Assembly (NCBI GenBank): GCA_003427395.1
Contig: BFEA01000006.1
Location: 2,808,665-2,872,664 of the forward strand
Reading direction: 5' to 3'
Source: Chara braunii
Lineage: Eukaryota; Streptophyta; Charophyceae; Charales; Characeae
Length of the DNA stretch: 64,000 bases
The translations under genes and the position numbers were made by a program. Under the pieces are notes generated by a model. It was not told the origin of the DNA. It did no database searches and was given only the letters and a program-made list of their open reading frames with translations. Below, piece after piece: positions 30,292-41,079 of the stretch. The number at the start of each line of letters is the position of its first letter. Positions within the stretch are counted from its first letter, which is position 1.

Positions 30292-31494
30292 CTAGATCAG
30301 GTCGCAGATTACGAATGGAGACGACCGAATCTGAAGTAGAGTCATTTGGACTAGGGGTAGGTAGAGATGTAGAAGTGCTAGAAGTAGATTCATTCGATGA
30401 AGTAGTATTAGTACTAGCCACAAAAAAGTAGATGGCACATGAGTAGGGCGAATGAAGGCAACATACAATTGTTCATCCTCCTTGTGCTTGCGCCACTTGT
30501 TGCAAAACTGCATGGCATTGAGAAAAGTCACTGGGGACTCGTGCTTCGTATCCAAGAGGAGGGGAAGTTCTTTCCCTTCAGTATCTTCGACCATGAAAAT
30601 AGGCTCCTTCCACTTGGTTCATTCGCATTGGGACTGCAGCCAGCCCAAGCCAAGGACTGTGTCGAAGGGACCCTTGTCAAGGACATAAAAGTTCAATGTG
30701 TGGGTGACTGTCTTGTCCTTGTGAGAGGTAGTGCTTACACGTTTGATTGCATGCATAGATGGGACAACCTCTTTGTTGCCTACTTGAGTCTGACAAGGGT
30801 TCTGCAAGGCCACTTGCTTCATCCCCAAACCCACTTTGAATCCAGATACGGAGATAGCGGTGGTTTATGAAAAGTTTGAAGAAGATTAACTTCACTGTCC
30901 CTTGAGCACGCTGATGTTTCATCTCAGCCCAATGCTGGAAGTGATAGTGAAAGTCAACCGTCTCAAACTCCTCCTAAGGCTCAACATAAAAAGCATGACA
31001 AACTTCGGCCTTGGAATCAGTAGACGATGGGGCTTCAAGAGGACTGCCGATCTGCATCAGGTGCATCAGGTTCAGTCTCCCTTGCCATAGAGGATGCTGA
31101 TGTCAATTCTACGCTCGATTCTGGTTTCCTTGTAGCATGTAACAATCTTGTTCTTCGTGGTTTGGCTTCAGACAATGCAGGCATAACCCTTTCTTGAGCC
31201 TAGTTCTCCAATCATTTTCAGTGATCCGGAGGTCAACCAAAGGTTTGGTGGTTGCAAATTTGGTTTCGCTGGGTATTTGACTCCCTTGGGAAGTTGGACA
31301 TAGTTCTTCCTTGAATTCCGGTTCAGTCCCTTCACATTGGCAGACTTTCTAAAGGCATTTAAGTTTTCTTCTTCGTTACTTATGTCAGAGTCATGTGCTG
31401 AAGAGGAACAAGTCGTGTCAGGGTCCTGTTCTTGGTCGCCACCAAGAGTGGGGTCGTCTGCAAAACCCTCATTGGCCTCCAACAGGTCATGCAC
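30292..31494 (-). pseudogene. Element B gag end, CCHC knuckle and protease-like region
   Basis: At the 5' side, KGLNRNSRKNYVQLPKGVKY and WLTSGSLKMIGELGSRKG lead into CLHCLKPNHEEQDC (about 31120-31165, one base out of the upstream frame), a full C-x2-C-x4-H-x4-C knuckle. A protease-like domain follows: VTHTLNFYVLDKGPFDTVLGLGWLQSQCE, where FDTVLGLGWL matches the conserved second block of retrotransposon proteases. The active-site D-S/T-G block upstream is not recognisable. A Ser/Thr-rich linker (30300-30421) precedes RT. Confidence 0.75.
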
Positions 31495-31840
31495 AACGAA
31501 ACGGTTGCTGCCTCGGAACCGCCTGCCGCCAATAGGCTTTTTGCTGCCTGTTGTGGTAAATGAGGTCTTTGTGCCTCAAGGTGGTGCTTCCTGTATTTTC
31601 AGAGGGTCTTTGAGGGTGGTGGTTTGGTTTGACATCCTGGTCTTTAGGATGCTCTGCATGCGTCATCGCAGGTGTGTGCTCGTCAAAAGTCCAATGAGCC
31701 TGCTTCTTGGAAGGTGCATTTCGGATGTGGATTGCTTGACATGAGCTTTACTGGTTTTGATCACTGTTCAGGTTGACACTTAACATTGTGGTATTTCAAC
31801 CTTCGTGTTCTAGGAAGATGAAAACTTTGTCTTCCTCCAA

Positions 31841-32690
31841 ATGTAATGAAGGGCTGTGACAGCCGTTTCTGGCCAGAAAGTATCCTAAATACAGCTATAA
31901 CGACCATGTATTGTGATTGGGGAGAGACCATAGGCTCACTGGAATTCAGCTGGTGGTATCTTTTACGTGTCTCGAGGCTATGGCAAAAGTATAGGAGTGC
32001 GATGGGGAGTAGGGGATACGGCTTGGAGGACGCCTATCTGTACAGATAGCTGTCACTTGTATAGATGCTTTGTGAGAGTCACGACTTGGATACTTTGGGT
32101 GGGTTGTCAGAAACCTGTAGCAGCGCAGTAACTGCCCTCATCTAGGGCCACCTCCAATAAGACACGTGGGCATTATCAGCCTATATTGAAAGGGACGTTT
32201 TTTTTTTTGAGATAGCAGTGATGCCTATGTGCATTCTATTTGGGAGGAAGTATGGTCAGAATTTGCAGTTTTGGCGAGGGACAGTTACAGTGCATATCTT
32301 ATTGATCCACACAGAGGAAGGACACACAGGTATTCCGTGTAGTACCTGTGGTGTTATGGGAGCTCTGTCTGTTGTTGTACATGCTTGGTCTTTTCAAATT
32401 TACTCTTGCACTTTTGCCGAGGCGCAGGTATGGTTGCACTTTTGCCGAGGCGCAGTTATGGTGGATATGTGATTGGTCCACAAAGAGGAAGGACACAGAG
32501 GTGCTTGTGTCGGTGTTGTACCTGTGGTACTATGGGAACTTGGCCTGTCGATATTTGCTGCCGTTGTCGTACATGTTTGGTCTTTTTGGATTTGTTCTTG
32601 TGCCCTCCGAATAGATGCAGCAATTGTACCTGCCCGATCTGTTTTTCGGGAGAGGGCATGCTTATGATCTGCAGTCTTTAGAAAGATGGG
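31841..32690. repeat. Diverged ~171-bp tandem duplication, no gene seen
   Basis: CCACA.AGAGGAAGGACACA.AGGT, GTACCTGTGGT.TATGGGA and GTACATG.TTGGTCTTTT recur in the same order from about 32300 and again from about 32470, an interval near 171 bp. A 27-bp duplication of GCACTTTTGCCGAGGCGCAG (32408 and 32437) lies between. No protein signature was recognised. Confidence 0.7.
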
Positions 32691-32985
32691 CTGGGAAGTT
32701 GGTAGTTGAAGCGAGTTGCGACTCTTGGTGCATTTAGGGGACGGCATGATTATGATTGCGAACGCTCAGCAACATGCTGCCTCGCATCCAATTTGGTGGG
32801 GGAGGCGATAGTCACAATGAGTTGTGACCACTGTGGTGTTTTCTGTGGAAGATGTCAGGCAGGTTTGGCAAGTATCTTGCTGCAGTACTCGCGTTGTATC
32901 CCACTTGGGGGGAAGTTGTTGGTCGTGAATTGCAACTGTGGATGTGTTTCGATCGGTGGGAGAGAGCTGCAGTACTCCCCTTGTG

Positions 32986-33044
<59 letters not shown>

Positions 33045-33335
33045 GGCAGCTGCGGAAAGTTGTGAAGACTGGTGTGTTACATTTTGTGAAAGATGACAGT
33101 TTTGGCAAGCGTCTTGCCACAATGCTGTGCTTGTGTTGTATTTTGGGGAATTTGCTGCTCATTTGTAACTGGTGATGCATTCTAGTTGGTGCAAGATAGC
33201 TGCAGTACTCCATATGTTTTATTTGGGGAAAGTGTGCAGTTGCGTAGAGCTGTGGCTGGCGATGCACTCTGTTTTGTGGAAGCTGAGAATCCTGGGAGCA
33301 AGTATCTCCTTGCAGTACTGGCAATGTGTTCCTTT
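32691..33335. repeat. ~190-bp tandem repeats, three to four diverged copies
   Basis: TTTCTGTGGAAGATG (32838), TTTTGTGAAAGATG (33083) and TTTTGTGGAAGCTG (33272) each lead into GGCAAG..TCTTGC...AGTACT, then TTGGGGAA, then CTG..GATGC. The interval is about 190 bp between copies 2 and 3. Between copies 1 and 2 it is 245 bp, which is 190 bp plus the 55-base poly-G run. A weaker fourth copy may lie at 32690-32835. Confidence 0.7.
32988..33042 (+). repeat. 55-base poly-G run
   Basis: An uninterrupted G homopolymer of 55 bases (13+40+2 across the printed lines) sits at a boundary of the 190-bp repeats. Runs of this length are rare and can form G-quadruplexes. The exact length is uncertain because homopolymers are often miscounted in assemblies. 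Confidence 0.9.
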
Positions 33336-33345
33336 TTTTCAGGTC

Positions 33346-33459
33346 ACCGCAGATCTATTTAGCAGACTGAGGTCTCGTTCGTTAATGGAATTAACCAGAC
33401 CAATCACTCCACCAACTAAGAACGGCCGTGCACCACCACCCATAGAATCAAGAAAGAGC
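33346..33459 (-). pseudogene. 18S rRNA fragment (~114 nt)
   Basis: The reverse complement reads CTCTTTCTTGATTCTATGGG, then TGGTGGTGCACGGCCGTTCT, TAGTTGGTGGAG, TCTGGTTAATTCC, TTAACGAACGAGACCTCAG and CTGCTAAATAG. This is the highly conserved stretch of nuclear small-subunit rRNA in its 3' half. Point changes (for example GTGATTGG against the usual GCGATTTG) and abrupt loss of similarity at both ends show an isolated, decayed fragment, not a working rDNA unit. Confidence 0.88.
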
Positions 33460-34874
33460 ACTGCTATTGTGTTCTCTTCGGGGGAACTTGATGGCCTTGA
33501 ATTCCAACTGATGCAGTCTTGTTGGTAGGAGGTGACTGTACTGGTATATGTACCTGATTCAGGATATCGGCACATCAACGAAGCTCGTGCATATTCCATG
33601 TATGCCCCGGCAAGTGTTGGATCTTGCCATGCCTCTGCCCAGATCCAGCATGGAAAATGATAGACCTAGGGAACTGCAGCACAACAGCTCTGCCAAGGAC
33701 AGAGCTGGACAAAAGTAGGTTTTCTGGGCCGCGTTCCATGTTGGGCCACCTGGGGGATTCATGTCATGAGTGTGATAGGTCAACTGGAAGGTTGACTAAT
33801 GTGTGGGACTAGTGGGCTGGATGCATACGTGGCAAAAAGAGCGGAGCATATCATTGCTTTATGCAGAGGAGATCATCTTTAATACACAAATGTGCCTTAA
33901 GAGTGTACTCACACTTTGACTCTCTCGAATGAGTCTGGCTTGAAAATTCGTTCAGGAAAGTACAAGTGGAGTATGTCCTAATGCACATGGATTAGGTGTG
34001 GCAATTTTGCCGCCTCGGTGACATTCTTTCCTTGTTGTCTGGGGACATGGTTGAACTGAACAGAGCCGTTTGATCTTGGCTGTAAGCTGGAAAATCAATT
34101 GCCGGGATGTTTCTAGTGGAACCATACCCTCGGAAGCTAACTAGAAATGGAAAGGATGTGTACTCAGGATAATCTCTGCGGGTCTGACGTGGAAATGCAG
34201 ATAATGGCAGAAACGTGAGCCCAGTTGGGGTACCTAGCTATTGGCTGAATGGTACACAGTTGTATATAAATGAGATGCAAGTGAGGACTTCAAATCCTGT
34301 TGCATGGGAGGATGTTAAAGGTTGTCTGTACTTTAATGGGGAAACAAAAGAATGTAGTGGGGCCAGCCTCAACACGAGGGGCACCATAGTGTCCAGTACC
34401 GACTGTTGACTTGTCAGGCCCTTTTTGAGAAACCCATGTGCCGTATCTACGGGAAGAGTCTCTTTCTGTTTTTGGAAACTTGGTGTGTCAACAATATTCC
34501 GCATTCCTTGCTGAAGATAATGCAGCAGATTGACAGGCAAGCAGTGGCAGTTTTTTCAGCTACTCAGTGGATGCTCCTTTGAGGACCTAACAGGCACGCC
34601 AGGGCCCCACATTTGCACCCGTCATGATACATGCCATCCTTCTGTTTTAAACAGAACCCCAGTGCTAGGGGAAGCAGGGGATGCAAAAAGCAGAAGTGGA
34701 TGGCTACCTTCTTGCTCCCCTCCCTCCACGTTTCTTCTGCTGCTCCTCTCGTTGGATGAATGGAACAGAAGGATCCACTTGTCTTTTGCACTCTCTTGCG
34801 CTGAGATGGGTCAAAGTTCATCTCCTTTGCTTCTTGCAAGTGTGTCATTCTTGTTGGTCTCTTCACCGTTCAGA
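33460..34874. other. Unassigned DNA, no gene supported
   Basis: No repeat, RNA or retroelement signature was recognised. One plus-strand open frame (34215-34409, 64 codons, MSPVGVPSYWLNGTQ...) looks protein-like in composition but has no recognisable domain or neighbour, and is not called. The stretch ends at the left LTR of A5. Confidence 0.5.
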
Positions 34875-35945
34875 TTTGAGGAATGTGCCCTCATGGGGCC
34901 CTAGCCAACATGCACATGATTTGGGCTGTGGCCCCCAGCAAGCCTCATTCCTGCCCTAAGTGAAGGCGGGCCTGGATATCCATAGGAGGCCCTTATCTCA
35001 GCATTTTTCCAATGTGGGTATCAGACAGTTGTAGCACGCCAGTTGGTTGAAGTGCAATGTGAGCCTCTGCCTCCTTCCAGAAACAGCAACTGCGTCAAGC
35101 AGTTGAGCCCAGGGACGGGTGGTTGCGCCCTGGGCACACGCAGTGTGCGGCCGACACATCACGGAGTTGCCACGGGCGAATCAGAAAGCAGCATTGTCGT
35201 CTTAGAGGCCCAGTGAGCCAATGAGAAGACGGCGAACACTTGGAGCCTGGAGGCTGCCTGGACGAGCCCAACCAGAAAGGGCACAGCCCCCCAACTGTCG
35301 AACAGGGCCTGGACGCAGACTGGAAGCTACTGGGAGCGTCCTCAGCCAGGCCCAGGTCGCTGGCCAGAGGCAAGTTGTGCTGGCCTGGGCAGGCAATGCG
35401 GGCATGCTGCTGTGCTGCTGTGCAAGTGTCTGCATATGCGCTGCTGGCTGGGGCCCACGCGGGCTCTTTGAGGTGAGAGGGGTGCTGCAGGGCAGCGGCG
35501 CACGACAGCCATAGCCGGGCTGCAGGGGCGTAGGCGGGGGATAGGCGAAGGTTGTCTTCGGGTGGGAGGCGCATGAGTGCGTGGTCAAGGTCTGATGAGG
35601 AGAGAGGAGAGAACACACCTGGTGTATGTGGGAGGTAGGCATTGGTGTTGACATCATGTACATTGGTCTTCAACGTCGGAGTGATCATGTTGCGAGAATG
35701 TAGATAGGCTAGATAGACTTAGTAGAGTAGGCTGGGCACTGGGCACCAGACGAAGATGAGCGACATTGGATACTGTGTTGGTGGGGCCTAAGGGCAACAA
35801 CATTGGCACACGAGCTCACTGCTTTGCTCTTGTTTGGATGGAATCTTGATGCATTTGAGCTCACGGCTGGGTACATGACTATCTGGACATCTGTGTGATT
35901 TTGCAACTTGGTTTTCTGTCTTCACTATCACTCATATTCCTTTCA
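34875..35945 (+). repeat. 5' LTR of A5
   Basis: 1071 bp from TTTGAGGAATG (first G changed to T) to ATTCCTTTCA. Compared with the 3' LTR, it lacks about 40 bp around 35360, the part that carries the conserved TTCCATA.AGGAAA block, so it may have lost its promoter core. Confidence 0.88.
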
Positions 35946-35948
35946 ATT

Positions 35949-35960
35949 TGGTATCGGAGC
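35949..35960 (+). other. Primer-binding site of A5
   Basis: TGGTATCGGAGC, three bases after the LTR, with one change from the perfect initiator tRNA-Met site (also seen in A6). Confidence 0.88.
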
Positions 35961-37370
35961 CGGTTTGAGATCGCCATTACCTGGCGCTGGCGACATTGTT
36001 TCCTTGGTGCGCCGACGATGCTTCTAGGTAGTAAGGATACATTGGTGCTGGCATGAACAGCCTCTCCCGAGTAGAGGGGAGTTGGCCGGAAGGCTGTGGT
36101 GACAGCGAATGCATGTGTGATAATGAGAGCATGCTGATGTGGCATTTTGGCTGAGGTGGCACTGCATTACGTTGTGGGTGGTACCAAGGCTACGATCAGT
36201 CATCGAAATGCACGTTGGGTCAATTGGTGAGAAATCTGTGGCTGGGGGCAGCTATTTTCAGGTACGTTGTTCCTTGACCTTATCTTCCCTCTCAATCTCT
36301 TCTTACCGTGAGGAAGTGAGTCCAACTTGAGTGTCCTCTTTTGGTTGAGGAGTTGTGAGCGCTCTAAACCTTCAGAGTCGACATTCTTCCTGGCGGTGCA
36401 TCTGGCAGGAGAGGGCGGTGCCTTTGAAGGGCTCTGGTCGAAGCACGGGTCACGGTCACCATGCCAACCCATGGGGGTAGTACACGCATGCCATGGTGCT
36501 TTGTCCTTTGAGCTCTTTGCTGCGCCAATAGAGGGAACGTGGACTGACCAGTCCTATGCAAGACGGGCCCTGGTCGAAGCACGGGTCACGGTCACCATGC
36601 CAACCCATGGGAGTAGTACACGCAGGCCGTGCTGCTTTGTCCTTTGAGCTCTTGGCTGCGCCAATAGAGGGAACGTGGACTGACCAGTCCTATGCAAGAC
36701 ACTTACCTGACCGTCTATGAATATTTTTGGCAGGATCTGTTCTGGATACTGGTTGTGATTGTCGTCCTGTCTGCGACGTTAAGTAATTCTTGAGGACCTT
36801 GGGGGTTGTTCTTAAACTGCCCCTTGATCAACCAGATCAGTCGGATGGAAGGCTCGTTGCTTGCGAGGATAAACAAAGGGTAGTGCTGGTCATAAGCGAG
36901 TTCCTGGGCGTAGGGGTGGGCGGTTAATGCACACCTTAGACACCGCTGCTTGATGATGCGGACAGGCACGTTGGATAGTGCTCAACTACCATCATAATTA
37001 TTTCCATTGCGCATAAATCTGCGCACATGATCTATTTTTATTTTGATTAGTTGGTGGACAGACTGCTAACGCCTAACAGACAACCTGAATTAGAACTGTA
37101 GTTTTCTACCATTGCCAGTTTTGTTCAATGCTGCTGTGAGTGAAACTATTCGAAGGAGGATTAAACTATGTGCTTAGTCTCTGTATATGTTGTTGATGCG
37201 GCTTGAACGAAGCCTAGGCGACTTGTCGAATATTAATTTATTTTTATTTATTTTTCAACCCAATCAGATACATGTTATGGTAGGCCCTGGTTGTGGCATT
37301 AGTGCAGACAACGTTTGCCTAGCTGAAGAGTGGACCAGGTGGTGGTGACGATAGATTTGCCGGAAGAAGG
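35961..37370 (+). other. 5' leader of A5 with 135-bp tandem duplication
   Basis: Non-coding leader related to A3 and A4, including GCTGATGTGGCATTTTGG (36131-36148). GGTCGAAGCACGGGTCACGG starts at 36436 and again at 36571; the units are about 36432-36566 and 36567-36701 and nearly identical. AT-rich DNA follows at 37215-37255. Confidence 0.75.
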
Positions 37371-39045
37371 GTGACATGCCAGGAGTCCCTCAGGATCCCC
37401 ATCGTGCACGAAGCTTTACCACCTAAGGGGGAGAGGGCTATACGACGAGAAGTAGTAGCTGAACGTTTGCAGAGGGCTAGAGAAGCGGTAGCAGCAGCCG
37501 AGCTATTGCTTGCAGTGGCAACAACCACCGCAGCAGCTATGACTACTTCCGCTGCTTACTTAGTCAACAAACATTATAAGCATGTCGACCATTTCGCAGT
37601 CCACATCCAACGGGATGGGACCAAGCAGTTCTTCTAGTCAGATGGCGGGCTCGAAGTACAGCTTGGCACCTCCACACACAAGAGGGACCAGCAAGTGGAG
37701 GTGACCCGTTTACAGTTAGAGAAGGAACTTAGAGAAGCCACCGAAAAAGAAACAAAGATTAGAAATAGGAAAGCTAGACTAGAGAATAGGAGGGCAGACA
37801 AAGCTGTTGTAGAAGGGTTGGATGACGATGTCCTTGATGACACGAGCAAAATCCTCGAGGCGGGTCTATTGTCCATGCATGCTTACATGGACAACAAACA
37901 AGATGCTATCCAGGATACCCTTGACCAGATATTGTGTGCCATGTAGGGGGTGGGAAGGACTTTCACATCTCCAACAGCGCGGACCCGGTTTGTGGCCCCC
38001 AGTTTTTCCATCACCGATCTCCTCATTGGTGATGACAGGTCCCTCTATGTCTCGGTTCAAGCGTTCACCAAACAGTACTTCAGCAGTGGCAGCACAGATC
38101 GCTGCTTCTTCATCTTCAGGTGCAGCGATTGCTGCTACACAGCAGTAGGTCCCACTAGCGGGACAACAACAACCTTGGTACCCCAAGACTCCAGTGAAAC
38201 CACCCTCTACCTTCTCGGGTGATAAGAAGGATGAGGCTCTTGACACTTGGGTTGAGAACGGTGCCAGTGTGGGTGAGGGAAAAAAGGACGCTGCTCGAGC
38301 AAGAGGTGATCATTGTCGCCTCATATCTTGAGGGAGCGACAACCCGATGGCTAGATGGATTGGTAGCCTTGAAAGGGTTCGACAGGCGAATGAACGATTG
38401 GGCTACGACCCATACTTTAGAGAGGTTCATGGAGATGGTAGAAACGACAGAACCCTCAGCAGGCCCAACAGGCCACTGGCACGTTGATCCTGCTTGATAC
38501 TGAAAGGTACAAGTCCGCGTGAGAACTTACCTTTCTCGTGGAGCGTCTTATTGTCGTCCCCGATGTACGTTACAATCCGCAGGTCTTAATGACCATGTAC
38601 TTCGGATGTCTTCATACAGACTTCAAGAACTTGCTGGCCAGTGAGGCCAGCATCAAATATGACACTTTGGACTCCTTTAGCAAGAAGGCCTTCGACTTAG
38701 AGGCTAGGCTAGGAGAAGCCCAACAACCCTCGACGGATGGGAGAAAAAGGGTAGTCGACGGGAATCAAACCGAGATTGACGATGTTTCCGACCTTGTGGA
38801 CGAAACAGAGTTTGGAAGTGAGGATAGTGTTGACGGTAGCAACCTCGCTTCCTTAGTAAATGTTAAGGCAACTGGCCGCGGCAAGGGCGGTCAACAGAAG
38901 AGTCAGGTGCAAACCCAAAACTCAAACAAGACTCCGGCTTGGGTGAGGGCGGGTCTGGATCACGATGTGCGGCGAGACCATTATTCGCGAGGAGCTTGCA
39001 TTAACTGAGGCGAGTACATCCATCCACAATTTAGGTGCAAGAATG
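37371..39045 (+). pseudogene. A5 gag
   Basis: MTCQESLRIPIVHEALPPKG begins an Ala/Arg-rich helical N-terminus. A charged coiled-coil-like segment follows (37695-37946: LQLEKELREATEKETKIRNR..., ending DNKQDAIQDTLDQILCAM and a stop). The gag domain reads LLEQEVIIVASYLEGATTRWLDGL, TLERFMEMVE, MERLIVVPDVRYNPQVLMTMYFGCL, LLASEASIKYDTLDSFSKKAFDLEARLG. In the knuckle the second Cys codon is a stop (CIN-stop-GEY.HPQFRC). Several frameshifts separate these parts. Confidence 0.82.
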
Positions 39046-39722
39046 CGACGCCATCGCAGAAGATACCTCCCAAAGGTGGTTTTCAGAATTCTTCTTCACA
39101 AGGTGGTTTTCAGAATTCATCAGATTTCATTCCTTGTCAGCAACGACTTGCCTTTTGACATGTTATTAGGTATCTACTACCTTGAGGTTGCCAAGCCCCA
39201 GTTTGACTGGGACAAGAAAGTGCTAAAGCTTGGGTGGCCTAATGGGTGAACAGTTAGACTAGCTAAGTGTAAGGCTAGCAGGTTAGTTGACTCCTATGGG
39301 TGCTTGTGTGCACCGTCGTTCTTTAACTATTATAAACAAAACTAAGAGGAGGGTATGTATTTAGCATTCGTCTCAGAGAAAGGAGACGCCGTTAAATCAC
39401 CCCGAGAGATAAAATCCGTTCTCGCTAAGTGCCCCGATCTGTTTGAGGAGCCTTCACGAGTCGTGGATAGGGAGGTTGTCCATGCCATAGAGATAAGGGT
39501 ATGTATTTAGCATTCGTCTCAGAGAAACGAGACACCGTTAAATCACCCCCAGAGATAAAATCCGTTCTCGCTAAGTACCCCGATCTGTTTGAGAGCCTTC
39601 ACGAGTCGTGGATAGGGAGGTTGTCCATGCCATAAAGATAATCTCGGGTAGCAAGACACCCAAAGGACGAATCTATAGGATGGAACCGACTGAGTTATAC
39701 ATCTTCTACGACAACTGAAAGA
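39046..39722 (+). pseudogene. A5 protease remnant with deletion and 146-bp tandem duplication
   Basis: After KIPPKGG, a 27-bp in-frame duplication of AGGTGGTTTTCAGAATTC (39074 and 39101) precedes a jump to ISFLVSNDLPFDMLLGIYYLEVAKPQFDW. The gag terminus, junction hairpin and protease active site, all present in A3, are therefore deleted. Then GGGTATGTATTTAGCATTCG starts both at 39351 and at 39497 (146-bp unit, frame-shifting), duplicating the stretch up to GAGGTTGTCCATGCCATA. The RT entry IYRMEPTEL follows. Confidence 0.82.
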
Positions 39723-41079
39723 GTGAGAAAAGGGTGGATACGGCCTAACACCTCCCCCTTCAGCTCACTTGTCTTATTTGTATCGAAGAAGGGGGGAGTA
39801 TTGAGGATGTGCATTGACGATAGAGGCCTCGCTGCCATCACAGTTAAAAACGCAGGGCCTCTACCGCGCATCGACGACCTACTGGATAGGGTGCAAGGGT
39901 GTAAGTACTTGACCAAAACAGATTTAAAATCCGGCAACCATCAAATTGCCATTAGATCAGAGGACCAGCACAAAACTGCTTTTCAGACCAAGTACGGTCT
40001 TTGCGAGTTTGTGATGATCCCGTTTGGCCTATGCAATGCGTCGGGTACATTCCAGCACGCCATGAATAGGATATTCCATGACAATTTGGATAAGTTTATC
40101 GTAGTGTACCTCGACGACATTCTAATCTCAAGTGACTGCTGAGGAGCATGCTAAACATGTAGAAAAAATACTTTCACTCCTACCACAGTACGAGTATAAG
40201 ATAAATTTAGAGAAATGCGACTTCGGTTGCACTAAAATCTTGTACTTGGGTCATCAGGTATGTGTGGAAGGGATTAGGCCCGAAGATGCAAAGGTGGCTA
40301 GTATTTGTGATTGGCCACGACCTCAGTCTGTGACCGAGGTCAGATCTTTCTTAGGGATGACCAACTACTACCGCAACTTTGTGAAGAATTATAGTATGGT
40401 GGACGCCCCTTCGACTGATCTTACACGCCTTGCCAGGCCATGAGAAAAGACAGATGAATGTGAGGCTGCTTTCAAAAGACAGAAGCATGCCCTCATGCGT
40501 CATGAGGTTCTGATGGTCCCCGATCATCAGAGGTCATTCGTTGTGACCATCGATGCAAGCTAATATGGCATTGGCGCAGTGCTGGCCAAACAGGACGGGA
40601 AGAAGTTGAGGCCGATCAAGTACTTGAGCAAGAAGATGCCATTAAAAAAGTTGGTGAAGTCCACCTACGAATGGGAACGCTACGCCCTCTACAAAGCACT
40701 TGTCCACCGTAGACACTATATGTTGGGAAGGTTTTTCTACCTAAGAAGTGACCATCAGACACTCAAGTGGATCAAGACACAATCTGTCCTCTCTGGCACA
40801 CTCAAACGTTGGATTGAAGTCAAAGACCAATATGACTTCAAGCTAGACTACGTGAAGGGAGTGTACAACAAGATTGGTGATGCGTTGTCATGTAGGGCAG
40901 ACTACCTGGGTGCATTGATTACCGAGTTTGGCCTATCAGATGATGTACTCGATCCTTGGTGGAAGGTTACTAGGAAGACCCCGTCACGATGGACATCATG
41001 CGCAGACTTGTGGCTAGACATATGGCCACATCGGACGAGTTTGTCATGGTGGATGGGTTACTCTTTCTTGAAAAGGTAG
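39723..41079 (+). pseudogene. A5 reverse transcriptase and RNase H
   Basis: [86 protein letters not shown] and the intact catalytic VVYLDDILIS, followed by a frame break at 40138. Next come HVEKILSLLPQYEYKINLEKCDFG, YLGHQV and RSFLGMTNYYRNF. After a stop at 40441 comes RNase H with a stop inside DAS.YGIGAVLA, then KSTYEWERYALYKALVH, RSDHQTLKWIKTQSVL and the GALITEFG linker. The domain order is complete, but stops prevent expression. Confidence 0.87.

Larger units (their letters stand above)
29084..31840 (-). mobile_element. Element B: internal fragment of a different Ty3/gypsy family, minus strand
   Basis: Nucleocapsid, protease, RT and RNase H follow each other on the minus strand between about 31500 and 29084, without LTRs, PBS or polypurine tract. 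Its RT differs clearly from family A (DDLLDVAGGCKVFSNIDLKSRYHQIEV; MPFSLTNAPATFQSLMDKV). It abuts the broken gag of A4 at one side and a tandem-repeat block at the other, so both ends are truncated. The gag end upstream of 31500 fades out without a clear border near 31750-31840. Confidence 0.8.

Noticed and set aside
32766-33324. Frames encoding poly-Gly on plus and poly-Pro on minus strand
   Set aside because: They are products of the 55-base G homopolymer and have no other domain; no real protein is supported.
33339-33599. 86-codon minus-strand frame containing FLDSMGGGARPFLVGG
   Set aside because: It overlaps the 18S rRNA fragment in sense orientation, so the frame is translated rRNA, not a gene.
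34215-34409. 64-codon frame MSPVGVPSYWLNGTQ as a small gene
   Set aside because: The composition is plausible, but no domain, no neighbour and no start context support it; frames of this length are expected by chance.
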